In this document: positions 8,107 through 17,178 of the stretch, one piece after another
Numbering within the stretch: position 1 is the stretch's first letter
Layout of the letters: each line of letters starts with the position of its first letter
Assembly (NCBI GenBank): GCA_958430865.1
Contig: CAUDNR010004540.1
Span: forward strand, 9,010-26,701
DNA from: Entrophospora sp. SA101
Taxonomy: Eukaryota > Glomeromycota > Glomeromycetes > Entrophosporales > Entrophosporaceae
DNA: 17,692 bases
Direction: 5' to 3'
The notes under the pieces: model-generated
Seen by the model: only the letters and a program-made list of their open reading frames with translations
What the model was told of the DNA's origin: nothing
Database searches by the model: none
Translations under genes and position numbers: made by a program

Positions 8107-10351
8107 TTATTTTCCAGGACCAGGAGGTTTCTTTAAAGTCTGTTGTCCTTTAGCAATAGTTCCCTTAAACCTGCTATAATTTTTTTGAAATCATCTTGTG
8201 AAAGCGTGATTTGATTAGATTGATTTTCCTGAGATTTAGAAGAGGTAGTTTGCAAAACTGGTTGAGATTGTGATGAAGCTATAATAGATTTTACAAAGCT
8301 TTCCATTTCATCTCTACTCATACCCATATTGCTTGAGTAATTATTCTTTCCATGACCTTTACTGGATGATACTGAATCTGAGTTTGAATGCAGGTAAGCT
8401 CCAGATAATTGTTCCGCTGTATATCTTTCAATTTCTTCGAGTCGTGGGAGCAATTCATTCACAGATTTTTCAATTCCTAAACATTGAACTTCCATTTGAT
8501 TTGCGGGTGAAAGTCCACAAAGAAATTGTAATCGAATCTGCTGTTCATCAATACCAGCAAGCCTAGCTAATCTATGCAAATTAGAATAAAAATGACAACT
8601 GGATCACCTCCTTGAACAGTTGTACCAAAGAGAACTTGCTGTTTTTCAGTGGTAACTGTGGGATAATTAGTCTTAAACCAATATAATACCTGACCAAGCC
8701 TAATTCCAGCTACAACTACAGTATTACCTGTATTAGTATTGGGTGCATTGGGTAAGCGATCAGTTGGTCGTCCATCAGCAAAAGACCAATCTTCATCAAA
8801 TACTGTATGAGCTGGAATTACAATATTGCCAGCTTGTCCATTAGCCCGATTTAATGCTTGTATGCCTAACTGGGGCGCTGTTCGCCCTTGGACTGCACCT
8901 AAATTAGCTTGTGCTGTATTATCAAGTAAATTTCTCAATTCCCAATTTTTTCCATGGATGGTTCTTCTAGCATCACCTTTGAGAGATGCTATAAAAACAC
9001 CATGAGCATTAATTCTATTAGCATGGCCAGCACCTATATCTATTCCAGAACCTACAAGCCACAATCTAAATTCTTCAATATGTTCTTCGGGATCTTCAGT
9101 AGGATATCCATTGAATTTTTTTAATTCATAACCCACCATACCTGTTCGATTGTTATTATGATTATGTGGTATATTATTCTGTAGTAATAAATTTGGGCTT
9201 GTAAATTTAAAATTAATTGCTGTGAATTGCGCTCTCTATTTTTCCACTTGATATGACTTGCCTTGCGAACCTTAAATTTATTTAGTATCTATCAAAGAGC
9301 TGATCTTGATTATATTCTAATAATCCTTTATCAGCCCGGCATTGTTGTAGCTCCTGCTCTAAGTGATGAATAAATGCCTTATAAATTATTTCAAGAACAT
9401 GTTTGAGTTTTGACTGTTCATCCCATATCAGACTTGCATTAAACCACAAATGCCCTCGCAAATTATATCTTTGTTGGCTATTATTAAGATCTTGAGCAAG
9501 TTGATTGACACAATTCTGCAAAGTATCTCGTTCTGGTATAAGTTGGTTGACATGGTTTTGCAAGGTATCTCGTTCTGGTATAAGTTGGTTGACATGGTTT
9601 GCAAGGTATCTTGTGCTTGAATAAGTTGATTGGTTTGATTCTGAAGGTTGGCATTTTGTTGTCTATAGAAATTGACATCCTGTTGTAATTGTACTATTTG
9701 AGCATCTTGATCATCTCGTTGATTTGTGATATCATCTAAATCCTGGTCTTTTCTTTGATAATTAGCCCTAATAGTATTTAAAGTGCCGTATATACCTTGG
9801 ACAATATTGGCTGGATTGTTTAATGGTGTACCACCCCTAAAATGATTTTCAAGCCGAACTAGCCCTCTTCTAATATTTACAAAGGGATCTATATGAGCCA
9901 TATCTGTATCTTCCTCTTCTGAATTATATAAACTTGGAGAGCTTCTTCGGGAAGAAATAACTTTGAATCTATACCTCAGATTTTGAACATGTTCTTCCGA
10001 TTCTTGTAATTGCTTTTCTATATTGGCAATATGAGAAGCCTTATCTCGAACCTCTTTCTTAGCATTATAGATTTGTATACGAAGGCTAGAGATTTCTGAT
10101 CTCAACTCTGCCTTTTCCCACTCTGAAGCATTCTCAAGCTGTTATAATTCTCTATTGAGAGATTGGATTTCTTTCTCGCATCTGATATATTTACGCTCCA
10201 GATCCTTTATATATTTTTCATTCAACCTATTGATTGAAGCTTCGTTAGATAACTCATCTCTCAAAGCTTGATTTACCTGCTCCAATTCCAATTCCCGATC
10301 AGAGCTTGGTCCATGAGATATTTGATTGGGATGTGGTCGACGAAATGTCAT
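8107..10351 (-). pseudogene. Coiled-coil plus gag-like protein gene, broken
   Basis: Read from the ATG at 10351. An N-terminal coiled-coil region (10351 to about 9290) is rich in Glu, Gln, Asn and Leu and contains a 14-residue tandem repeat. A Ty3-type gag-like domain follows (about 9139-8400): KFNGYPTEDPEEHIEEFRLW, then after an insertion the conserved RLARLAGIDEQQIRLQFLCG and LPRLEEIERYTAEQLSGA. A Ser/Gln-rich tail reaches a likely end at 8107. No CCHC knuckle, protease or reverse transcriptase is seen on this strand. Breaks seen: TAA at 10144-10142; loss of one base in an A run near 9598; TAA at 9284-9282 with a frame change; another frame change near 9190; loss of one base in a T run near 8590; and a frame change near 8150. 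The gene diverges from the integrase gene, with 48 bp between the two start codons. Gag-like homology is by motif recognition. A retrotransposon origin is possible, but no LTRs were found. Confidence 0.7.
9499..9660 (-). repeat. 42-bp tandem repeats in the coiled coil
   Basis: Units start at 9499, 9541, 9583 (41 bp) and 9624 (degenerate). Each encodes a 14-residue heptad-like unit, NQLIPERDTLQNHV and variants, which fits two turns of coiled-coil heptads. The 41-bp unit has lost one base in a short A run and puts the downstream part out of frame. Confidence 0.85.
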
Positions 10352-10399
10352 GGTTATTTTTTATGGCATAATATATTTGACTTACCCTGACTTGCCAAA
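10352..10399. promoter_or_regulatory. 48-bp divergent intergenic region
   Basis: It separates the start codons of the gag-like gene (minus) and the integrase gene (plus). It contains ATAATATATT at about 10368-10377, the only TATA-like sequence available to either gene. Such a short bidirectional spacer is unusual for fungal chromosomes and normal for compact viral or mobile-element genomes. Promoter function is inferred. Confidence 0.4.
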
Positions 10400-12074
10400 A
10401 TGAGTAACCCTAGTATCATTATAGATCCTAATGAAGCTCGTGATATTGAAAAAAATCTTATATTGCGAGAAATATATTACCGTCCTACTGGTTATTTCTC
10501 CAACGCAAAGACGTTAAGAGATGAATGTCAGAAAAAGGGACATTAATTTAAGCTCTCTACGATTAAAAAATGGCTCACAAATCAAAGTGAATGGCAAAAA
10601 TATGCACCACCTCCTAGATACATTTCCAGAGTGAGTTATGGAAAAATTAGCAAGCCAAATTGTGTACATCAGTGCGACCTCTTATTCCTTACACATGATC
10701 ATTATAAAGGTAAAAAATGGGTAGCAGTTCTCAACATAGTGGATATCTCTAGCCGATTCAAAGCATCAGTTCCACTAACATCAAAGAAAAGTTCGGAGGT
10801 TGCTAAAGCATTCAGGAAAATTTATGACGACCCCAAACAACCCTCTTACATACCCGACGCTTCTACATTGTGATGGCGGGTCAGAGTTTAAAAAATCGGT
10901 AAGTTTGTTGATGCAAGAACACAATGTCACAATTCGAGTAATTGGTGCTTATAGTCATCGTGGATTAGCTCTTGTAGAACGATTCAATAAGACGTTAGCA
11001 GAGATGCTTTATAAAATCCAGTACGCCGTTGAATCAATATCTAAAAATCCTAAATTAATAAGTGAATGGGTTAAGTATTTACCAGAAGTTATTAATTACC
11101 TAAATAATTATCCAACGCGTCTTATTAGAGCTCCTGGGTCGAAGAAATGGGGATTAGCACCTATAAAAGCAATTAAGTTAGAAAAGGTTGAATCTCGGCC
11201 ATCCACAAAATATAAACGTCCTGTTGGGAAAAATGAGGAGAATAAGTTAAAGAAGGGTGATAGTGTTCGTTATCTGCTTGCTAATGCGGAATGGGAAGGA
11301 GGTATGGAAAATCAGAAAAGAGCCACGGATCCCACATTCAGTCCAAGCATTCATAAAATTCGAAAAATTGTGGTAACGAAGAACGAACCAGTTTTATATT
11401 ATCTTGGGAGCGATGACGATGAATATCCTCCAAAGCGAGGATTTGTACGTGAAGAACTCATGCACGTGAATATTGATACGCTTCAGTATCCACCCCAGAG
11501 TATATTGGAAGAAAACACTCACTCCAGATCTGTTAATATCGTTCGTGTTATTAATAAAATGACTAAAGCGCAACAATATGTCAGGAAGCGTGGTGGACAT
11601 TGTATTATGAAAACTGACCAAATAAATGATTTTGATGTATATCTCTGGTCCTGTGAAAACGGAAAGCATCAGTGGGAATATCCATATCCATTAATAGCTA
11701 CGAAATTTGAATGGTGTCCACTTTGCTTCCATCACGCCGATGAACGTCGCTGTAGATATATTTTCGAAGACCTGTTAGGTAAGAAATTTCCATCTTGTAA
11801 ACTGGCATTTTTGAATGGGATGCAATTAGACGGGTATAATGAAGAGCTAAAATTGGCATACGAATTTCAGGGAATCCAACACTACAGTCTTGATTCAATG
11901 TTCCATAAGAGAGGACAAATTGATCTGGATGAACAAAAAGTACGTGACGAAAAAAAGCGGGAGATATGTCAAAGAGAAGGTATAGATCTCGTTGAAATTA
12001 GCTATGATGCAGATTTATATGAATTTATTAAAAATATACTCATTGAAAAAGGTTATTTATCGCATAAAGAATAA
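10400..12074 (+). pseudogene. DDE integrase fused to PD-(D/E)XK-like endonuclease, broken
   Basis: About 557 codons. Residues 1-75 are an N-terminal helical region. The retroviral/Polinton-type integrase core follows: first Asp in HQCDLLFL, second in LLHCDGGSEF, and Glu in LVERFNKTLAEM, spaced DD34E. Next is an SH3/chromo-like segment (GDSVRYLL ... RGFVREEL) as in Polinton and Ginger integrases. The C-terminal 180 residues carry a Cys/His cluster (GGHC, C-x-NGKHQW, WCPLC) and a nuclease-like fold signature: YIFEDLLGKKFP, LDGYNEELKLAYEFQGIQHY with D...ExQ, then a Lys/Arg-rich helix, EICQREGIDLVEI and a terminal helix. This resembles treble-clef plus Vsr/PD-(D/E)XK nucleases of phages and homing elements. 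Breaks seen: TAA at 10544-10546 (codon 49) and one extra A in the run 10835-10837. The remainder is open to 12074. The F-box gene starts 41 bp later. Integrase is a firm call; the nuclease call rests on motifs. Confidence 0.85.
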
Positions 12075-12115
12075 TCTCATAAGATAGCGGAGCTAGTATC
12101 TAAAGATACATAAGT

Positions 12116-13358
12116 ATGACATATAATAAACTATTGCAAAGCAGGCCGTTACCGCAGAGCAATGACCCTTTGGGTCTAGGCGATGAATCGGAGATTTGAG
12201 ACTCTGTCTCTTCTTCGAATCATGACCCTTTAGGCCTTCATCCACTTGCCTTGCCTGAACTTTTAACTGAAATTTTATCATATCTTGCTGAAGATAAAAC
12301 ATTTATACCCGACTTTATTTGTTAACCGGTTGTGGTATTTATGTTCTGCCCCAATATTATGGAGAAGAGTCGAATTCGTTGACAATGGTTACAAAAAAAA
12401 TCCTAGCTACTGGGAAAAATTCAAAGAAGTGATACATACACAAAAACCTCTCCATATTTCAAAATTAATCGATATTTGCATTTCTAGATGTAAAGTCTCT
12501 AGTGGAACCTTATATCGGATTAGAGGACTGTGTCCGAACCTGCGTCACTTAACTATAAGCAACTGCCATGGATTTTCTAGCAAAACAATTGGAAAAATCA
12601 TATATCCGAACTTACTATTTCTTAAATTTTACAATAATGCAATTAAGGCCTCTAAGCCTCATCATATCAAGGATAAAACAATTTGTGGGATCGCATCATT
12701 ATGTCCAAATTTAACTTATCTTTATTTGGGATATAGTAATAATATTTCAGATATCTCAGTAATCGAAATTGCTAAGTCGTGTAAAAAAATAGAGTATATT
12801 AATATAGGTGGTTCGGGTATTACCGATGTATCATTAAAAGAAATCGCTCACTTATGTCCAAACCTCCGACATCTTCACCTGAGTAATTGTGAGAAGATAA
12901 CAGATGATGGTATTTGCGCTATAGCTATTTCACATCCAAATATGCTTAGTTTTTCTTTTGCTGATGAAGAAGGTAAATTCGATATGGATAATATAGCTGT
13001 TTCTGATACGTCCGTGAGAATAATTGCAGACTCGTGCCCTAAACTTCAATATCTCAATGTATCTTGGCGTCATATATCTGATGAATCTATTTGTGTAATA
13101 GCACAATTGTGTCCAGAACTTGAACAGCTTTATCTTGAAGGGTGTGATATTACTGATAAATCTATGTCCGCATTAGCAAATTTGTGTAATCTCCAGAAGC
13201 TTGTTATTGCTGATTGCGATGAAATCAGCATGAATGCAATTATAACCTTACAGAATAAAAATCCCACTCTCAATATTTTCGGTTGGTATTCAGATACGAA
13301 TAGTGAGTCAGATACAGATGGTGTAATACAAGTTCGAATCTATGATTTATCAGAATAA
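12116..13358 (+). pseudogene. F-box/LRR protein gene with one stop and one frameshift
   Basis: About 413 codons, intronless. After a Pro/Ser-rich leader comes an F-box (HPLALPELLTEILSYL, then LFVNRLWYLCSAPILWRRV), the Skp1-binding motif of SCF ubiquitin ligases. It is followed by about 280 residues of Cys-containing leucine-rich repeats of the Grr1/AMN1 type (units such as LCPNLRHLHLSNCEKITDDG), which normally bind the substrate. It ends cleanly at 13358. Breaks seen: TGA at 12197-12199 (codon 28) and one extra T in 12302-12304 between the two F-box helices. The LRR part is open and shows no damage. F-box/LRR families are large in Glomeromycotina and also occur in some large DNA viruses. The position, 41 bp after the integrase and 83 bp before the ATPase on the same strand, suggests that it belongs to the mobile block. 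An alternative is an N-terminal intron, but no convincing splice sites span both breaks. Confidence 0.85.
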
Positions 13359-13441
13359 AAAAATCCAGTGAATATGTATATATCACAATAAAGATCATTA
13401 TTTTTCGATATAATAATTTAGCATTACTTAGCTTAATCGGG

Positions 13442-14207
13442 ATGAAAATAGAAAGCTGATCCGGTCGAGAAATTTGTACTCAATATCGACGAATACGTTA
13501 ATCCGGAAAGATTAACTCATTAAATAGCACACCCCAATGGCCTTTCACACTTATAATCTCTGGTCGAACTAATACAGGAAAATCTACTGAAGTTGTTCGT
13601 CTTTTGGGCGGAAATAAACTACATAGAATGTTTAATGGTAAACAAGGAGGCACTAGATATATTAAGTGTGATGATGTCGTGCTTATTGGTCACTATCTCA
13701 AGAAGCCAAAATACATGTACCTTAAATCAGTTTTCCAAATAATTGCAAATAGTCCAGAGTCATATTGTGAAGATATTACATTTCGGGCTATGAAACCAGA
13801 TAAAATTCCAAAGCTAGATTCATTCTCACCAGAAAAGAGGTACAGTGGTTATATTTGAGGATGTATGCACTGAACCAAAGAAAATTCAAGAAAAGATTAT
13901 ACCTTATTTTACAGAGGGGCGCCATTCCAATGTTTCTTCGATATATGTCTCACAAAGCTATTTTGACTGTCCAAAACTAATAAGAAAAAACTTAAAATAT
14001 GTTGTATTGTTCAACGGCTTTTGTACCTCAGATTAGTTAAGTAGAATACTTCGTTTATATGTTAATGACTGGTGCAGTGTCTATAAAATTGTTAATAAGC
14101 ATTTATGTGAACAAAAATTTATTGTCTTCGATTTAAGTGTACCTCCAGAACACCCGCATAGAATACGTGTCGGCTGGGATATGCCAATTAGTCAACTTGA
14201 TGAATAG
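13442..14207 (+). pseudogene. A32-like DNA-packaging ATPase (FtsK/HerA type), broken
   Basis: About 254 codons, the normal size for A32-like ATPases of Polintons, virophages and large DNA viruses, which pump genomes into capsids. Walker A is GRTNTGKST (13562-13588), preceded by WPFTLIIS. Walker B is VVIFEDV (about 13847-13867). The sensor region follows, [20 protein letters not shown], then [14 protein letters not shown], which is diagnostic for the family. The C-terminus runs through PPEHPHRIRVGWDMP to TAG at 14205-14207. Breaks seen: frame changes near 13452, between 13507 and 13524, and near 13842; in-frame TAG at 14034-14036. The start is the ATG at 13442, chosen because the first frame joins [15 protein letters not shown] after one shift. 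It overlaps the convergent minus-strand gene by 20 bp. No host housekeeping gene of this type is expected in fungi, so a viral or Polinton origin is likely. Confidence 0.8.
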
Positions 14208-14751
14208 AGCGTGACTTCAGATATGCGAGACATTTTTCTGTCTCTTGTAATTGTATCTTTTGTTGTTCGATTTCACATCGCAATTTTTTATTTTCATTAA
14301 CCCGCTTTCCATACTCTATAGTAATTTCTCGCATAAATTTACCAAAAGTTTTTTCATTATATTCCATTAATCTCTGAAATAAAATATCGACCTCTTTCTT
14401 AACCTGGCGATTGATTTCTTCCTTACTTGCAAAGCAAGGGCACTTATGTACCTGATCACATGTACAAATCGGAATAGTATCTTGGGTTTGGGATTCTTGG
14501 TTAGTCATTTCTGTGTTATATACACGTGATAAATTTTCAAGTGGTGATGAACTTCGACGTTGGCGTTCTTTTTTTCTATTATAAACTATAATTTCATGTT
14601 GCAAAAAATCTTCAATAGCTGGATCTATACCACATGCTTCTAGTAGTGTAAAAGGATTGCGTTTTCGAGTAGTAAGGCGTCTCCATGCTTCTTCCACTAA
14701 TGAGGGAGGTAGTTGCTGTATCAGATATGTATATGCTTGATTGAATTTCAT
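14188..14751 (-). CDS. Coiled-coil protein with Cys cluster, element-borne, intact
   Basis: 187 residues, uninterrupted. Residues 2-53 form a domain (KFNQAYTYLIQQLPPSL, EAWRRL, RKRNP) shared with the short gene at 16094-16279; I count about 33 identities over 52 positions. A basic linker follows (RKKERQRRSSS), then a cysteine cluster CTCDQVHKCPC at about 98-108 that could bind zinc, and a long coiled coil (about 112-182; KKEVDILFQRLMEYNEK, ENKKLRCEIEQQKIQLQETE). No enzyme motif is seen. Its last 20 bp overlap the 3' end of the convergent ATPase gene. A TATA-like GTATATA sits immediately before the ATG. A structural or DNA-binding role is possible but not shown; I do not recognise the family. 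Confidence 0.65.
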   Translation of the reverse strand: MKFNQAYTYLIQQLPPSLVEEAWRRLTTRKRNPFTLLEACGIDPAIEDFLQHEIIVYNRKKERQRRSSSPLENLSRVYNTEMTNQESQTQDTIPICTCDQVHKCPCFASKEEINRQVKKEVDILFQRLMEYNEKTFGKFMREITIEYGKRVNENKKLRCEIEQQKIQLQETEKCLAYLKSRSIHQVD

Positions 14752-14984
14752 TTGTATATACCCCGGAAAAAATTCTGTTGAATTCTATAGAATTTGAAAA
14801 AAAATGTAAAGTAGTTAAAAATTCAACCGTTAATCGCATATTGACAACACACCATTATTATATAATCATTAGTATAATGATAACAAACAAAAAATAGCCT
14901 TTAACCATCACGAAACAGCAATAAATAAAAGTTTAAAGTACTAACCCTCAAGAATACTTTAGATGTGTATAATAATTAATATAT

Positions 14985-15848
14985 TTACGCTTCTATTTCT
15001 AAAAGTCGCTTTTGGAATCTAGTCCACAATTGACTCTTTTTAGAATCTATCCAATTATATGGAATATAATATTCTTCATATTGTCTATTAATAATGGAAC
15101 TGCGCATCATGGGATCGTTTTTATATAATTCAATCCATTTAGTACGCCACTGATTAAATTGTTCTCGAGTCTGAGGATTTTTTATTTTATGTTGAGTTAA
15201 ACCTAAAAATTTCTTATCATCTGGAGTATTATCATTCGGTAAGCTATTCCATGCAAGCTGTGCATTCGATGGCTCTTTCTCTTGAAATCGTCTCCAAGCT
15301 CTTTGAATAATCCTTGCATGTCCATCTCAAGATTTAGGTTTATCACACTCATGATCCCAATGTTTCTGCATCAAATCATCTGGCTTGATAATTTCGATAT
15401 ACCTTTTTCTGGTAAAATAGAATGATTTCTTTGGTTTTACATTATCAATATGAATAAGTTTCATACAATCTAGACATATCGCTACATTGGCTTTATGGAT
15501 TCTAGGCCTGTAGTAATCATGATTAATTGGCTTAGAATTTCCAAATCCCCCAAATAAACAATGTACATGATATACACTTCTTTTCTTTTCAGAAACCAGC
15601 TCTTGTAGAGGAATTCTGACCCGAATAGCCCATTGTTGTGGAGTTTCATTGGGTCGAATAACTGATAAAGTATCATATTGTCTTTCAGTCTCATAAAGAT
15701 CATCAAAGTATCGTTGATAATCATTAATTCCACAATAATTGTAGATATATGACTCTACATATTTCATATCATATCCAGGACAATTATTAATGAGCTTCAC
15801 CAATTTGGCTTTTTTATCAATAATAGTTGTAATAGTAAGACCTGACAT
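14985..15848 (-). pseudogene. Hypothetical element protein, one in-frame TGA
   Basis: The frame runs 288 codons from the ATG at 15848 to TAA at 14987-14985, with a single TGA at 15329-15327 (codon 174). The part before the stop has a possible zinc-binding set (CLDCMKLIH ... HWDHEC), a Tyr/Asp-rich N-terminus (YIYNYCGINDYQRYFDDLYE) and NETPQQWAIRVRIPLQELV. The part after continues with a basic helix (ARIIQRAWRRF) and a Trp-rich tail (QFNQWRTKWIELY, NWIDSKKSQLWTRFQKRL). The frame is open and protein-like on both sides, so the TGA is probably a CGA-to-TGA change. I recognise no family. It lies between the two genes of the shared N-terminal domain, all on one strand. CGATATAAAT lies just upstream of the ATG (15866-15857). 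Confidence 0.6.
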
Positions 15849-16093
15849 AATTGGTGATTTATATCGAATTTAGGGATTTGCTGAAAGCAGTCACTTCGTG
15901 GCTAGACCTATTAGATTTGGTTCTTTATAGTATAAGAATATATGATTCAATTTTAATGAGATTGGATTGTTAGACTATTTCTTAGATCTAGATAAGAACG
16001 CTTGAAATAATAGAGAGATGTTTACAATCGTGATATTCTATGAAATGAAAATGGGCATTAACAATCTTGTAAATAAAACAAATTTTTTAATTG
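15849..16093. other. Spacer between minus-strand element genes
   Basis: 245 bp with no supported gene. It presumably carries the promoter of the 15848 gene; the only candidate seen is the TATA-like sequence at 15857-15866. Confidence 0.4.
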
Positions 16094-16279
16094 TTACTCA
16101 ATGGATGAAACATACTCGTGATTCAAAAATGATTCTATTAAGGGGTTAATGGTACTAGCGTCCTCTTCTGTTATTGGATTTCGCTTTCTAGAAATAAGAC
16201 GTTTCCAAGCTTCATTTTCTAGTGAAGGAGGTAGTTTCCCGATTAATTCTGAATATGCTTGATTAAATTTTGTCAGCAT
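16094..16279 (-). CDS. Short paralogue of the N-terminal domain of the 14188-14751 protein
   Basis: 61 residues. KFNQAYSELIGKLPPSL, EAWKRL and RKRNPI align with the first 53 residues of the protein at 14751-14188. It then stops after NHEYVSSIE, without the Cys cluster and coiled coil. It may be a truncated duplicate or a genuine single-domain protein. The conserved identity over the domain argues against chance. Its function is unknown. Confidence 0.55.
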   Translation of the reverse strand: MLTKFNQAYSELIGKLPPSLENEAWKRLISRKRNPITEEDASTINPLIESFLNHEYVSSIE

Positions 16280-16391
16280 GTTGTGGCTAATGTAATTATA
16301 TTCAACATATAGAAAAATGAAAGAACCTTTATAAAAAAATATGAAAAATATGAAAATTATCCAAAACCGGAGTTTAAATGTGGTTGAATCA

Positions 16392-16420
16392 TGCTAGAGT
16401 CGAGCTAGAGTCACGCTAGA
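16392..16420. repeat. Three near-copies of GCTAGAGTC
   Basis: GCTAGAGTC, GCTAGAGTC and GCTAGA follow each other, spaced by 1-3 bases, just left of the 571-bp MITE. The meaning is unknown; it might mark the edge of the element to the left. Confidence 0.6.
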
Positions 16421-16433
16421 TTTTTTCTATATA

Positions 16434-17004
16434 CAGTGTGATTCAAAAAAAATGGTGGTTTGTAAAATATTGTTTTTAATGAAAAAGTAGCCAAAATTAT
16501 GTAATAAAAATTATACCAGAGAATTGGAAGATCTTGGATTATAATATAGAAAAGTTTTGAAGTATATTGTTATGTGGGCTTTAGAGCAATTATTAAAGAA
16601 ATTTACACATTTGAATGGTTTTTTCAAATAATCAAATTCCTTTTATTTTCAATTGACAAAATTCTAGAAAATCTGGAAGTGTGAAACTTTATATACATAA
16701 TCTCCAGAACTTTTGCTATAGACTGGTATGATTTTTTATATAATTATTATGTATATGCTTGTGTCAGAGCTATCATTAAAAAATTCCATGTTAAAATTTC
16801 AGGGACAAAAATTTAGCAAAGTTCTAAAAAAAATCTATGAATTAGCTTTAGAGAAAATTGGCAATAGCATTTCATGTTTATTTTTTATTATTTAATAAAG
16901 TAAATGATAAAGCTTTCAAATGAATCCAATTTCATTCAACTATGTTGTGTAATTGTTGAGATATGTGATATTTTTGTGACCACCATTTTTTTTGAATCAC
17001 ACTG
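16434..17004. mobile_element. TA-flanked Tc1/mariner-type MITE (571 bp)
   Basis: There are perfect 26-bp terminal inverted repeats, CAGTGTGATTC followed by A8 and TGGTGGT at the left (16434-16459), with the complement at 16979-17004. TA flanks both ends (16432-16433, 17005-17006). No ORF of note lies inside. The perfect ends suggest recent insertion compared with the other elements here. Confidence 0.85.
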
Positions 17005-17178
17005 TACACTTTATATTGTAGTATGATTCTGAAGAGCATGTAGTAGAATCATATATAGTAGTAATAATAATGATAATAAACTAATTAAATAAATAAATTA
17101 ATTTTGAAATGTTTATTGTGATTTTTCAATTGGAAATATAAGAGAAAAAAAATCCAATATTTAAATTATGGTTCATGT

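Larger units (their letters stand above)
8107..16279. mobile_element. Polinton/virus-like element remnant
   Basis: Compact gene block: integrase-endonuclease, F-box/LRR and A32-like ATPase on the plus strand, facing three ORFs on the minus strand with a 20-bp 3' overlap, and a gag-like gene divergent from the integrase by 48 bp. Integrase plus A32-like ATPase is the Polinton/Maverick core pair. No terminal inverted repeats or target duplication were found near 8065-8107 or 16280-16433. No polymerase B, adenain-type protease or double jelly-roll capsid protein was seen. Outer limits are the ends of the outermost related ORFs and may be wrong; inclusion of the gag-like gene is tentative. Confidence 0.5.

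Noticed and set aside
8333..8566. 77-codon plus-strand frame
   Set aside because: Shadow of the gag-like gene on the opposite strand.
8107..10351. Complete LTR retrotransposon
   Set aside because: The gag-like domain fits, but no LTR pair, primer-binding site, protease or reverse transcriptase was found, and the neighbouring integrase is on the other strand.
11394..11898. Minus-strand frames of 91 and 66 codons
   Set aside because: Shadows of the integrase-endonuclease gene.
6080..15866. CGATATAA motif upstream of three genes (minus 6090, plus 13406, minus 15866)
   Set aside because: In DNA this AT-rich, one to two chance matches are expected in the window on both strands, and distances to the ATG differ widely. 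Not convincing as a shared promoter element.
8030..16433. Terminal inverted repeats of the Polinton-like block
   Set aside because: I compared the DNA left of 8107 with that right of 16280 by eye and found no matching ends; the true ends may be lost or outside the stretches compared.
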